Positions 26,916 through 36,004 of a DNA stretch of 45,486 nucleotides are shown here, one piece after another (position 1 is the first letter of the stretch; each line of letters opens with the position of its first letter). The notes under the pieces are model-generated. The model searched no databases. It was not told where the DNA came from and saw only the letters and a program-made list of their open reading frames with translations. The DNA is from Metasolibacillus meyeri (GTDB taxonomy: Bacteria; Bacillota; Bacilli; Bacillales_A; Planococcaceae). Location: positions 1 to 45,486 of the forward strand of contig NZ_PYWN01000041.1 of NCBI RefSeq assembly GCF_003049505.1, given 5' to 3'. The position numbers were made by a program, and so were the translations under genes.

Positions 26916-29540
26916 TTATGATTGTTTTTTCGCTTCTTCTATATATTTTATTGTACTTATTTCTGCTTGCAATTTCTCAATATCAAAAAATTCATTAAAT
27001 AGAATCTTTTCTTTAAATCTCACTTTTGAAATTAACTCGACAGTGTTAGTTATATAAAGATTCTCTGTGACTTTACGAAGTCCATGGTATACTTCACCAT
27101 TGTAAAATGCTGTCACAACGATGACTAATTGATTTTCACTTACTAGGTTCTCTATAAATTGTTTGAATTCAACATTCCCATTTGTCCACTCACCTACAAT
27201 AACAATGGGATTTATTTTTAGTTCTACAATTCTATTAGCGATAGAGGTAGAATCTGTCAAATTCAAAAATAGAGAATTCGGAGGCTTAGGCATCTCCCAT
27301 GATTTGTTCCATTTTTGTTCAAAATATTGTTTATTTCGTTCCCATACTTTTTTATATTGCTCAGATTGTAATTTCTTAAAGCTCACACTACCATGGTGAT
27401 ATATAAAGACATCCTCCACAATCACCAATTTATATCCAAGACTTCTTATTGTTTCACAATAATCATCATCTTCAAACATGCCGATACCATAGTTTGTATC
27501 TAGATCACCAGCTTTTTCATAGGCTTCTCTCTTTATTGCTACACAATAAAATCCTAATAAATTTGTGTCTCGAAATTTCTCTTTATTCAATTGATTAAAA
27601 TCCTTTAACCACAATTCAGATGGGCCAAATAATGGATCACTAATACAAAAATCTAACATTTGGTCATTTCCTACTGAATTTGATACTGGTCCAGCCATAC
27701 CAATATTTTCATTTTCCTTCAAAGGTTTAATAAGTTTTTCAATCCATTTCGGCGTTACAATAGTATCGTTATTTAGCAAAATAATATATTCACCAGTCGC
27801 TAAATTACACCCTACTTTATTCCCACCTGCAAATCCTAAGTTTATTGGTGAAAACATAACTTTTATATTAGCGTTATTTATACGTGCTAACTGTACCTTT
27901 GTTTCATCAGTAGAAGCATTGTCAATAATTATAATTTCAACATTTGGATACTCATTATTACGAATTAAACTTTCCAAACATTGCTTTGTATAAGTCCAAT
28001 TATTATAAGTAACAATTACTACACTTACTTTTGGCTTATCACTAATTAAATTTTGAGCAAGTTCAAAATATCTTGATTCCCATGTATTTTCAATGGCATA
28101 TTGCTTTCTTTTTTCTCTGAGCTTATTATCACTTTCATTTAAACTCTTTACTATACACTCTTCAAAATCGTCTACAGTGGTAGCTAAGTAAACCAAATCT
28201 TTCATATATTCTAATTCAGGAAGTTTTGTTGAGACTACAGGTTTCCCAGCTGCTAAATATTCATAGACTTTCACAGGATTTGTAGCTAATGTTAAATTAT
28301 TTATCAAAAATGGGATTAAACATACATCAAATTTATATAAATAGCTTGGTAAATCTTTATATGGAACCTCTCCTGTTAACACAATATTGGACATTTTTTC
28401 TGCATGAGAAACATCACATCCAAACGTATTCCCAACTAAAACAAATGTCCACGATGGATTTTGCTTTGCTAGTTTCTCAATCAATTTTATGTCAAACCAC
28501 TCTGAAATAGCTCCATAATATCCTATAATAGGACCTTTTAAATTTTTTATTTCCTCCGCAAAATGGGAAGGGAGGGTTGCGAAGTGACTATATTCACCTG
28601 CATTTCGGATTAATAACGTATTAGGGTTTTTCTCTATAACTTTCTCATATAATCTTTGTGAAGAAGCCAACACTATATCGGCTGAATATATTAATTCCTC
28701 TTCATTTGATAGCATTTCAATTGAATTTGTTGAAAACCCTTCATGGTCATCCATACAATCGTAAATTATTAAGTTATTATCTAAGCTGTATGCTACTGTT
28801 GACCAGAATGGCAAATCAAGAATAGAATATGTTGATCCAATGTTAAATTTTTCTTTTAAATACACTAAAGATTGATTCATAATTTGAAGGTTTTCTTGAT
28901 TAATGTTATCTCTATACGCATTTAAATTATTTAATGAACATAACTTCACCCAGTAAATATTAGGTTGTAATTGTTTAATGACTGTATGCTTTACTACTTC
29001 TTCAAATGATGGGTTAGCCTTTTGCAAACCAAAAGTTTCAATAGAAAAATAAAATACTCGATGATTGTGTTTTTCAAATTGCACAGACACTTGCTGAGGT
29101 CTTTGCCATCTAAAATCCCATTCAATTACAGGAAATCTGAATAAATCAATTTTTTTAGGATAATCAGCAAACAATTCACTATTATCTATTTTATCAACTA
29201 CATTTTCTAGGGAATTTGTAATTTTATAATCAGGAATTCTATATTCTTCAATATTTTGTGATTGAATTGGACTAAATTGAGCCAACTCTAAATTTTTAGG
29301 TATAGGCTGTTTAGACATTTTCAATTTCATCCATTTTAAAAACTGTTTTTTATCAAGGCTACTACCTTTTAAAAGTTGTTCATTGATACGTCTTGCTAAA
29401 CACATTAATTTCCATGCTTTAGTAGACTGCACCAATTCCAATCTATTATTATACTCTAAAGAATTTTGGTAATAAGAGTCATTAAGCCTTCTGTGCAATT
29501 CTATATATTCTTGAATATCTATTTGTTTATTATCTTTCAT
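26916..29540 (-). CDS. Bifunctional glycosyltransferase: TuaH-like GT-B domain fused to GT2 domain
   Basis: Chimeric 874-residue enzyme. Residues 1-60 are helical (ELHRRLNDSYYQNSLEYNNR). The GT-B domain (about 125-495) has WDFRWQRPQQVSVQF, IYDCMDDHEGF, IGYYGAISEWFDIKLIEKLA and LIPFLINNLTLATNPVKVYEYLAAGK. The GT2 domain (about 505-760) starts KVSVVIVTYNNWTYTKQCL and has IIIDNASTDE, LLNNDTIVTP and FEDDDYCETIRSLGY, like chain-extending rhamnosyltransferases. The tail beyond 770 is a small alpha/beta segment. Two catalytic domains in one chain suggest synthesis of an alternating repeat. In Geobacillus S-layer glycans the comparable multifunctional enzyme is WsaE, though domain content differs. 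Confidence 0.86.
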   Translation of the reverse strand: MKDNKQIDIQEYIELHRRLNDSYYQNSLEYNNRLELVQSTKAWKLMCLARRINEQLLKGSSLDKKQFLKWMKLKMSKQPIPKNLELAQFSPIQSQNIEEYRIPDYKITNSLENVVDKIDNSELFADYPKKIDLFRFPVIEWDFRWQRPQQVSVQFEKHNHRVFYFSIETFGLQKANPSFEEVVKHTVIKQLQPNIYWVKLCSLNNLNAYRDNINQENLQIMNQSLVYLKEKFNIGSTYSILDLPFWSTVAYSLDNNLIIYDCMDDHEGFSTNSIEMLSNEEELIYSADIVLASSQRLYEKVIEKNPNTLLIRNAGEYSHFATLPSHFAEEIKNLKGPIIGYYGAISEWFDIKLIEKLAKQNPSWTFVLVGNTFGCDVSHAEKMSNIVLTGEVPYKDLPSYLYKFDVCLIPFLINNLTLATNPVKVYEYLAAGKPVVSTKLPELEYMKDLVYLATTVDDFEECIVKSLNESDNKLREKRKQYAIENTWESRYFELAQNLISDKPKVSVVIVTYNNWTYTKQCLESLIRNNEYPNVEIIIIDNASTDETKVQLARINNANIKVMFSPINLGFAGGNKVGCNLATGEYIILLNNDTIVTPKWIEKLIKPLKENENIGMAGPVSNSVGNDQMLDFCISDPLFGPSELWLKDFNQLNKEKFRDTNLLGFYCVAIKREAYEKAGDLDTNYGIGMFEDDDYCETIRSLGYKLVIVEDVFIYHHGSVSFKKLQSEQYKKVWERNKQYFEQKWNKSWEMPKPPNSLFLNLTDSTSIANRIVELKINPIVIVGEWTNGNVEFKQFIENLVSENQLVIVVTAFYNGEVYHGLRKVTENLYITNTVELISKVRFKEKILFNEFFDIEKLQAEISTIKYIEEAKKQS

Positions 29541-29555
29541 TCTAGCGTCACCACT

Positions 29556-30647
29556 TTAATTTACTCCCCCTCTTTTTAGATTATTTTGAATATACTCAGA
29601 TACTTCAGCAATTTTTTTGTTTAACTCTTCGATAATTCTATCCCTTTCAAGAACTTGTTCATATAATGATTTGCCCCATATCGAAACTTTATTTATTTCT
29701 TCATTCAATTCAATGATTTGGGCATCTCTAAAAATTACATCCTGTTCTAACTGTGTCCCCCATGCTGAAATTGTATTGATCTTTTCATTCAATTCAATGA
29801 TTTGGGCATCTTTAAAAATTACATTGCTTTCTAATTGTTTTCCCCATAAAGATACTTCATTAATTTTTGTATTTAACTCTTCAGTGGCTCTATTTGTTTC
29901 GATATTTATTATTTCATTTATACTATCATTAGACTTTAAGTATTTTTCTTTGTATATTGAAATGTCTTTACCCACGTACTGTCTAAAGGAACTTTCCATC
30001 TTTCGGTATATCTTCACTTCATTTAACGAAATTCCTAAGTAGTCAAAAATTTTGTCGACATCAATTAAACTACTCAAATATAAATGATACTTAATGTCAA
30101 AACTGATAACTGCACGATATATGATATAATTTAATGGCACTAGAAAATCAAAAACCCATTCATAATCTATAACTGTGACTTGTTCATTATGTTTAATTAG
30201 ATTATCAAAATTTAAATCAATATTTGCTGTTTTAACTGCTGGAACCCCATCTATATTTGGAATGCTTCCAAATATTCTAGTAAATTGTTCTGTTACTACA
30301 AATGGCACTACCTCTTCTTGTAATAATAGAGATTTATACCAACTCAATATCTCCTTAAATCCATCTATATCTTTATTCATAACATATTGCATAAGTATAG
30401 AATCAATGCTCTCTCCATCTATATACGAAAAAACTACACTATTCTCTTCTAATACAGGTTTAACCAAAACCATTTTCGAATTTTGTAGTAGTTTATAATT
30501 AGTATTAATTATTTTTATATGATTAATTGATTTTTGAGAATACGCCTCTTTCTTTACAATTTTAATTCCGTTGTCTTTATAGATAATTGTTTTTATTTGA
30601 AATTCTTCTTTTCTATCTATACTATACTTAATTTTTAAAATCTCCAA
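29556..30647 (-). CDS. Kinase-fold (APH/WbdD-like) protein with three 28-residue heptad repeats
   Basis: Protein of about 363 residues from the TTG at 30647, which has AAAGGAG upstream; the frame extends to a GTG at 30674 that lacks such a site. In the longer numbering, the first 250 residues look like an aminoglycoside-phosphotransferase-type kinase. There is VVFSYIDGES (hinge), NIDLNFDNLI (151-160, catalytic Asp153 and metal Asn158) and VIDYEW (168-173, in place of DFG). The C-terminal part has three 28-residue repeats (271-298, 299-326, 327-354), each four heptads, with a consensus near INxxSxWGxxLExxV...DAQIIELNE, a predicted coiled coil. The gene follows a methyltransferase and Wzt. In E. 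coli O9a, WbdD joins methyltransferase, kinase and coiled coil; here these parts appear split. Kinase assignment is by motif only. Confidence 0.68.
   Translation of the reverse strand: MEILKIKYSIDRKEEFQIKTIIYKDNGIKIVKKEAYSQKSINHIKIINTNYKLLQNSKMVLVKPVLEENSVVFSYIDGESIDSILMQYVMNKDIDGFKEILSWYKSLLLQEEVVPFVVTEQFTRIFGSIPNIDGVPAVKTANIDLNFDNLIKHNEQVTVIDYEWVFDFLVPLNYIIYRAVISFDIKYHLYLSSLIDVDKIFDYLGISLNEVKIYRKMESSFRQYVGKDISIYKEKYLKSNDSINEIINIETNRATEELNTKINEVSLWGKQLESNVIFKDAQIIELNEKINTISAWGTQLEQDVIFRDAQIIELNEEINKVSIWGKSLYEQVLERDRIIEELNKKIAEVSEYIQNNLKRGGVN
29699..29868 (-). repeat. 84-bp in-frame direct repeats encoding the coiled-coil tail
   Basis: The 27-base segments beginning at 29701 and 29785 are identical (starting TCATTCAATTCAATGATTTG) and lie exactly 84 bp apart, that is 28 codons or four heptads. 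A third, more diverged unit lies on the other side of each. A loss or gain of one unit by slippage or unequal crossing-over would keep the frame and change coiled-coil length by about 4 nm. Confidence 0.85.
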
Positions 30648-30666
30648 AAGTATTGCTCCTTTATCA

Positions 30667-31569
30667 TTACTCACAGACTATAAGAAACGAATTAGAAAAG
30701 AACTCAAAATTCCCACTTGAAATTAAAGAATCTGAAACCACACCTTCATCAAAAAACTGAATTCTGCTATTATCATAATTATGAATAAGTTCCCTTAATT
30801 CTCCGATCTTAGGTAATTCATCATCTGAAAAAATGTGGAACGGTAACTTGTAATCTGGTATAGGGTAATACAACTTAATATTGTCCAACCCAGATTCACA
30901 TAATAATTTTTCTATTTCATTTTTAGAAAAAGTACGTACTCCCCTTGATCCTCTATAACCTTCAATTGAATCAAATAACTTTCCTGTATGGTCTTCTTTT
31001 GCACCTGCCCAATATTTCAAACCGTATCTATTTTCAATTGCAATAAATAATTTCCCATTAGGCTTTAAAAGACTTTTTACATATTTCAAAAAATCCTGAA
31101 ATGGTGTATTAGAATTTGAAAATGACGGAGCATATTCTAAAACTCCTATTAATGTTATATAATCAAATTGACATTCAAACTTCATTTCATTAAAATTACC
31201 AACACATATTTCGATATTTTCTAGATGTCGATGTCTATACGCATTAATTAGTGCCCTTCTTTTAGACAACTCTACACAAGTCACATTTTTTGCTTTCTTG
31301 CTTAATGCACCTGTAATTGCTCCACAGCCCGCACCTATCTCTAAAATAGTGCTGCTTTCATTAAATGGATACCACTCAATAATATGCTCCCTATATTTCG
31401 ACAAATGATATAGAATTGGCCATCTTGTATCATTTTGAATAATATCATCAAAAGTATCGTGATTTTGCACAATTTCTAACAGTTCATTCTCTATATCCCC
31501 ATCACTATATTGGTCCTCACCAGTATAATAAGTTAAATCAAGTTTCACATTCCCAATTTTTTCTATCAT
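30667..31569 (-). CDS. Class I SAM-dependent methyltransferase
   Basis: Methyltransferase of about 300 residues. SAM motif I is ILEIGAGCGAITGAL, followed by VTCVELSKRRA (motif II acidic end), FDYITLIGVLEYAP (motif IV) and LKPNGKLFIAIENRYG (motif V region). I prefer the ATG at 31569 with AGGTGA 6 bases upstream; a GTG at 31578 is the outer limit. The start is 1-2 bases after the Wzt stop, and the kinase-like gene follows by 19 bp, so all three are one unit. By analogy with WbdD or the methyl-capped Geobacillus S-layer glycans it may methylate the growing, non-reducing end. Substrate unproven. Confidence 0.85.
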   Translation of the reverse strand: MIEKIGNVKLDLTYYTGEDQYSDGDIENELLEIVQNHDTFDDIIQNDTRWPILYHLSKYREHIIEWYPFNESSTILEIGAGCGAITGALSKKAKNVTCVELSKRRALINAYRHRHLENIEICVGNFNEMKFECQFDYITLIGVLEYAPSFSNSNTPFQDFLKYVKSLLKPNGKLFIAIENRYGLKYWAGAKEDHTGKLFDSIEGYRGSRGVRTFSKNEIEKLLCESGLDNIKLYYPIPDYKLPFHIFSDDELPKIGELRELIHNYDNSRIQFFDEGVVSDSLISSGNFEFFSNSFLIVCE

Positions 31570-31570
31570 A

Positions 31571-32851
31571 TTATTCACCTATAGTTACAGTAGACACTTC
31601 AACTTTAGAATTCAAGTCAAAATATCCTACAGAATTTTTTGATGATATTACTTGAAATGAAATAATATCATATAATCGATGATATACTACAAATTCACCA
31701 CTTTCAAAACCAGTACATCCTAACGAAAGAAGATAATCCCCTGCACGAAGACTCATTTTTTGACTAAATGAAACTTCAATTATTGTCCCTGTTTGCGTTT
31801 CTTCAATTACGATATTTTCCACCATAGTATTAGTTCCCGTGATTTCAGTACCTTTCAAATCTTTAATTGTAAATGCAAAAATAGGGAATTCTAACGGCAA
31901 ATTAAATTGTATTCTTATCTTGAATTGGCAATTACTCTCTTTTTCAATCGTTGAAGTCAATTCACCAAATTCATCAAAAAGCCCAAAATCCACTATATTT
32001 GCTTTATCATTTCCGTAATCTAAATGATCAGGGTTAATTTGATAAAAACTCTTCCATTCTTGAAGTTGACTTTTATTTTCTACTTGCTCTTCTACTACTT
32101 TTTGTTTGTGCAAATTAACAACAAGCTTTTTAAATAAATCTACGCCTTCTTTTGCATTATACACCCCTAAAGAGTCACCATTGTTTAATACTAAAACATT
32201 ATCGCAATATTTAATGACACTACTCAAATCGTGTGTTACTAGTAGTATGGTTTTTCCTTGTTTTTTAAATTCCTCAAATTTTTTATAACATTTAACTTGA
32301 AAAAACATATCTCCCACTGCTAATGCTTCATCAACAATTAAAATATCTGCATCGACATTAATTGCCACAGCAAAAGCTAAACGAACATACATACCACTTG
32401 AATAAGTTTTTACAGGTTGATTAATAAATTCACCAATATCAGCAAATTTTTCAATCTCTTCGAATCTCATTTTCATTTCTTCTTCAGAAATTCCTAGTAT
32501 AGAACCGTTCAAAAAAACATTTTCTCTGCCTGTATATTCTGGATTAAATCCACTTCCTAACTCCAACAATGCTGCTACTCGCCCATTAACATTAACTTCA
32601 CCTTCCGTAGCCGTTAAAGTACTAGCCAAAATTTGAAGTAATGTACTCTTTCCTGAGCCATTTTGGCCAATAATACCAAACGTTTGCCCTTGTTTCACTT
32701 CAAAATTGATTTTGCTTAAAGCATTGAACTCACGATAGTGTATCTTCTTCCCAAATGAAAAAGATTGCTTTAACCTATCTATTGGTTTTTCATATATTTG
32801 GTATACTTTGGATAAATTTTTCACGCTAATTGAACTAGTATTAGAGGACAT
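31571..32851 (-). CDS. wzt: ABC transporter ATP-binding protein with C-terminal glycan-binding domain (Wzt)
   Basis: Nucleotide-binding subunit that powers export of a lipid-linked polysaccharide. From the ATG at 32851 (426 aa) it has Walker A GQNGSGKST (62-70), signature TYSSGMYVRLA (149-159), Walker B ILIVDE (170-175) and the switch His in LVTHD. Residues about 270-425 form an extra beta-rich Wzt_C domain (VDFGLFDEFGEL, FAFTIKDLKGTEITGTNT, GDYLLSLGCTG). Such domains in O9a/O8-type systems recognise the chemically capped chain end. The ATG has AAGGAAGGG upstream and overlaps the wzm stop by 11 bp; the frame extends to 32902, which is less likely. Its presence implies an export step that waits for a terminal cap. 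Confidence 0.92.
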   Translation of the reverse strand: MSSNTSSISVKNLSKVYQIYEKPIDRLKQSFSFGKKIHYREFNALSKINFEVKQGQTFGIIGQNGSGKSTLLQILASTLTATEGEVNVNGRVAALLELGSGFNPEYTGRENVFLNGSILGISEEEMKMRFEEIEKFADIGEFINQPVKTYSSGMYVRLAFAVAINVDADILIVDEALAVGDMFFQVKCYKKFEEFKKQGKTILLVTHDLSSVIKYCDNVLVLNNGDSLGVYNAKEGVDLFKKLVVNLHKQKVVEEQVENKSQLQEWKSFYQINPDHLDYGNDKANIVDFGLFDEFGELTSTIEKESNCQFKIRIQFNLPLEFPIFAFTIKDLKGTEITGTNTMVENIVIEETQTGTIIEVSFSQKMSLRAGDYLLSLGCTGFESGEFVVYHRLYDIISFQVISSKNSVGYFDLNSKVEVSTVTIGE

Positions 32852-33653
32852 CTGCAAAACCCTTCCTTGTCTTTTTAAACCACACGTATCCCAAGATAGC
32901 AACTACTGCTCCTATAGCTGTCACAATACCTAGTAGCCCCCAATGAGGTAAATCCCCCCAAATAATCGCTCCTCTCATATCCTCAACCACATAAGTAATT
33001 GGATTTAAAGAATAGAAAAATTGAAATTCCTCAGGTATCGAAGTTCGTGGATAAAATACTGGACTCATAAACATTAATGCTGGAATTGCAACTACAATAA
33101 TTTGCCCAACATCTCTAATATATACAGCCAGCGAAGCTAAAAACCACGTAAGACCTAATACAAAAAGTAGTAATGGCAAAATAATTATCGGAAACAAAAA
33201 TGCGGTCCAATGAAATGTCCCTGTTAATAATAGTGTTGCCAACAAAAGTATTAAATAGCTAATAAACGCCTGAAAAAGCGCTGATCCTAAAGTTACAATA
33301 GGTAAAATTTCCAAAGGGAACACTACTTTTTTTACATAGTTACTATTAGAGATTATTAGACCAGGAGCTCGAGAAATAACATCAGAAAACACATTAAAAA
33401 CAAATAATCCTGTAAATAAAATTAGAGCAAACTCTACTTTACTTGTTTCTCCTGTTGTTCCCCACTTCGCCTGAAATATAACACTGAAAACAAAAGTATA
33501 TATTGTTAACATCATTAAGGGCGTAATAAAAGACCAAACTATCCCTAAATAAGATCCTTTATACCTATTAGAAACCTCTCTTCTTGTAAATTGATTAATT
33601 AACGATTTTTGAGCAAATAAATATCTTATTTCCCTTATGACTGAGTTTATCAT
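32841..33653 (-). CDS. wzm: ABC-2 type polysaccharide transport permease (Wzm)
   Basis: Membrane subunit of 270 residues with six hydrophobic helices. It has the family start FTRREVSNRYKGSYLGIVWSFITPL and the region SLNPITYVVEDMRGAIIWGDLPHW near the C-terminus, both typical of Wzm/TagG. It has a good ribosome-binding site (AAGGAG) and overlaps the wzt start. Together they would export an undecaprenyl-diphosphate-linked glycan to the outer face, for transfer to the S-layer protein or wall. TagG-type teichoic-acid export is the alternative; the long Wzt C-domain and the linked capping genes favour an O-polysaccharide-like glycan. Confidence 0.92.
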   Translation of the reverse strand: MINSVIREIRYLFAQKSLINQFTRREVSNRYKGSYLGIVWSFITPLMMLTIYTFVFSVIFQAKWGTTGETSKVEFALILFTGLFVFNVFSDVISRAPGLIISNSNYVKKVVFPLEILPIVTLGSALFQAFISYLILLLATLLLTGTFHWTAFLFPIIILPLLLFVLGLTWFLASLAVYIRDVGQIIVVAIPALMFMSPVFYPRTSIPEEFQFFYSLNPITYVVEDMRGAIIWGDLPHWGLLGIVTAIGAVVAILGYVWFKKTRKGFADVL

Positions 33654-33703
33654 TTGAATACTCCTTAATAAATTACCGTATTATCAAGTCTATAAACAAG
33701 AAT

Positions 33704-33722
33704 AGGGAATAATAAATTCCCT
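33704..33722 (-). terminator. Hairpin between ligase-like gene and wzm
   Basis: Perfect 7-bp stem AGGGAAT/ATTCCCT with a 5-base loop directly after the ligase-like stop. The following minus-strand ATTCTTGTTT is only partly T-rich, so it may attenuate more than terminate. Confidence 0.4.
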
Positions 33723-33730
33723 TTCTACAC

Positions 33731-35278
33731 TTAAATTATTTTATTGTTAGGTGCTTTTGTATTCACCATTAACATCCCCATCAACACCATTATCGGTGCA
33801 GCTATCCCTGGCAATGTGTCATTAAACACGGCTTGGCATAAAAAGGCTAATGTAGCTACTGCTAATACAGTAGTCACAGTCTTTCCATTTAAAACTACCT
33901 TTAAGCTTTTTACTGTTACAAATGTGATTAATGCTAGGAAAAATACAAAGCCAATAATCCCTGTACCATATAAAACTCCTAAGTACATATTATGGGGCTT
34001 ATCCACTATTACAGCTTCTGTTTCAAGATTGGCTCTTGCATCCTCATTATAGTGAGGGAATTCATACATTAACGTATCTAGACCATAGCCTAAAAGAGGT
34101 CGGTCTTTTACTAAGTCCATCATATATGACCAAATGTAAACACGCCCTGAACCAGCACCAACACCTGTCCCTGCTGGAGAAGGAAGTTCAAATTGAGCAT
34201 CTGCTGCATATACACGATTACTCAAGCTAAATAATTCGCTATTCAAAGACATTGCTTCTTCTTTATATGGGTTGTTTGAAATAAAGAAACCGATTGATTC
34301 ATCCCAAACCTTTGCATTTTCTTTTGCTAGTACATGAACGCCTGCTACAGCAATTACACAGAATGCAATAACTTGAACTAAAGCTACTACTTTTTTGTCA
34401 TTTTTAAATGCTACCCATAAAATAAATGGCAGCATAACTACAATTGTTAAGAAACCACTTGTTGATAAAGACATTAGCACAATCAAGATAGACAAAGCAG
34501 CCATGATGAAGCTAAAAACTTTATCGAACATTTTATCATCTACCAAGCTATTAACTAGAAATAGAGCTGCTACAATAGCAAACATACCACTCATATAGTT
34601 ACCATGGTTTAATGTTCCCAATAGTTGTGAGCCTTCTGAAATGTTTGCGCCGCTTGGAAGGAATAATGATACTAACTTGCCCGCCCATTCACGTTGTAAA
34701 AGATCTTTACCTGTGAAGTTCAGTACAATAATGATAAAGTTGATAACTGCTAATGGTGCGAATGCATACGTTACATATTTAACAGCCTTCTTTGGATACT
34801 CAATATTCATTGCAATAAACAACAACGCAACATAACATAACCAACTAATTGCACCATCTGAACGATTATAAAGGCCGTTTAAAGCAACAGTAATTGTTGG
34901 TGAAGCCATTGTCGAAACAATAATGGCTCCAGCAAATACACCTAGCACATAGTTTAATTTAGTTTTGCGGATTGTTCCACCCATAAAAAATATTTTTGAT
35001 AACAATAAGACACTAGCAATTACCGTAATCACTACTAACAACAAAGCCTTATAATGTGTAAACAACTCACCTTTGATGCCAGATGAAAGTACGTCTACAT
35101 TAGAAATAAGTGGGCTGATTACTTCCTCCACATTTGCCATAACAATCAATGGCATAAATCCAATCACTAACAACAACAATCTAAAAATCCATTTATCTAC
35201 ATTAGCACGTGATTGTGCATTTTCTTTTTCATCGCTCACGACATTGGTCTTTTGGAGCTCTTCGTAAAATGAAGCCAT
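33731..35278 (-). CDS. O-antigen ligase/polymerase family membrane protein (Wzy_C; candidate O-oligosaccharyltransferase)
   Basis: Polytopic protein of 515 residues with about eleven helices. The large extracytoplasmic loop contains RPLLGYGLDTLMYEFPHYNED and DKPHNMYLGVLYGTGIIGF, the His-bearing region shared by WaaL, PglL and Wzy proteins (Wzy_C). In Geobacillus S-layer glycan loci a protein of this class (WsaB) is the proposed transferase of the finished glycan to the S-layer protein; a TuaE-like polymerase is the other option. A TPR protein gene precedes it by 16 bp, and wzm/wzt follow. Because the chain is exported by an ABC transporter, a transferase role is more likely than polymerisation. 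The ATG start has AAGGAAGGA. Confidence 0.82.
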   Translation of the reverse strand: MASFYEELQKTNVVSDEKENAQSRANVDKWIFRLLLLVIGFMPLIVMANVEEVISPLISNVDVLSSGIKGELFTHYKALLLVVITVIASVLLLSKIFFMGGTIRKTKLNYVLGVFAGAIIVSTMASPTITVALNGLYNRSDGAISWLCYVALLFIAMNIEYPKKAVKYVTYAFAPLAVINFIIIVLNFTGKDLLQREWAGKLVSLFLPSGANISEGSQLLGTLNHGNYMSGMFAIVAALFLVNSLVDDKMFDKVFSFIMAALSILIVLMSLSTSGFLTIVVMLPFILWVAFKNDKKVVALVQVIAFCVIAVAGVHVLAKENAKVWDESIGFFISNNPYKEEAMSLNSELFSLSNRVYAADAQFELPSPAGTGVGAGSGRVYIWSYMMDLVKDRPLLGYGLDTLMYEFPHYNEDARANLETEAVIVDKPHNMYLGVLYGTGIIGFVFFLALITFVTVKSLKVVLNGKTVTTVLAVATLAFLCQAVFNDTLPGIAAPIMVLMGMLMVNTKAPNNKII

Positions 35279-35293
35279 GTACGTTATCCTTCC

Positions 35294-35791
35294 TTATTGC
35301 ATATTCTCGATTTGAGTTAATATTTCTGTCACACGACCTTGATAGTCTGGGTACGACTCTGGTGCCCATCCCCACTCACGACATTTTTCTAATACCACTT
35401 TAGCATCATCGGGACGCCCCGCAAAAAATAGCACTTCTGCAAATTGCAACATAAACATTGGGTCTTCTACTTTATATGGATTAACATCCAATGTTTTTTG
35501 TAGAAGGATTGCTGCTTGTGTATAATCTGCTTTATTTGCAGCAATTAAGCCACCTAAATAATTCGCCACTTCAGATTTGGGCTGCCTTTTTAATAATTCA
35601 TTAACCATTTCAGAAGCCTCTTCGTAACTACCTTGACTATACAATTGACTTGAATATTGATACAATGCGTCATCCGCTAAAAATTCATCATCCTGCTTTT
35701 TTGCCATTACTTTCGCAGAAACTAAGCCAATAACGATAAATAAAATCATTCCTAATAATATATATTTTCTTGTCGATTCTTTAAGTTGCAT
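35294..35791 (-). CDS. Membrane-anchored TPR protein
   Basis: Protein of about 165 residues with an N-terminal membrane helix (YILLGMILFIVIGLVSAKVMA) and then about three TPR-like helix pairs (LYSQGSYEEASEMVNELLKR; VANYLGGLIAANKADYTQAAILLQKTL; FMLQFAEVLFFAGRPDDAKVVLEK). I choose the ATG at 35791 with AAAGGA about 9 bases upstream; a TTG at 35800 abuts that site. It is the first gene of the long leftward run, 16 bp before the ligase-like gene. TPR domains accompany several PglL-type transferases, so it may scaffold that membrane enzyme. No catalytic role is visible. Confidence 0.75.
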   Translation of the reverse strand: MQLKESTRKYILLGMILFIVIGLVSAKVMAKKQDDEFLADDALYQYSSQLYSQGSYEEASEMVNELLKRQPKSEVANYLGGLIAANKADYTQAAILLQKTLDVNPYKVEDPMFMLQFAEVLFFAGRPDDAKVVLEKCREWGWAPESYPDYQGRVTEILTQIENMQ

Positions 35792-35829
35792 CGTCCACAA
35801 TCCTTTATCAATTTTTGAATAACAGTGTT

Positions 35830-35835
35830 ATTATA
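35830..35835 (-). promoter_or_regulatory. Possible -10 element for the leftward glycan operon
   Basis: On the minus strand a perfect TATAAT lies about 40 bases upstream of the TPR gene start. No convincing TTGACA-like element is found 16-18 bases further upstream, so this is tentative. Confidence 0.35.
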
Positions 35836-36004
35836 CACTAAAAGCTATGAATTTTCCTTACATTGATAGAAGTTTTATGGAAGTATACTAACATTTTGAC
35901 CTTTATTTCGACAAACGATTGCTACGATTATCCAACATTTCTCAACAAGAAAGGTTAGATTTTAAAAAATGGGGTATGTGTATTAATTGAAGGAGGTGGC
36001 TACT

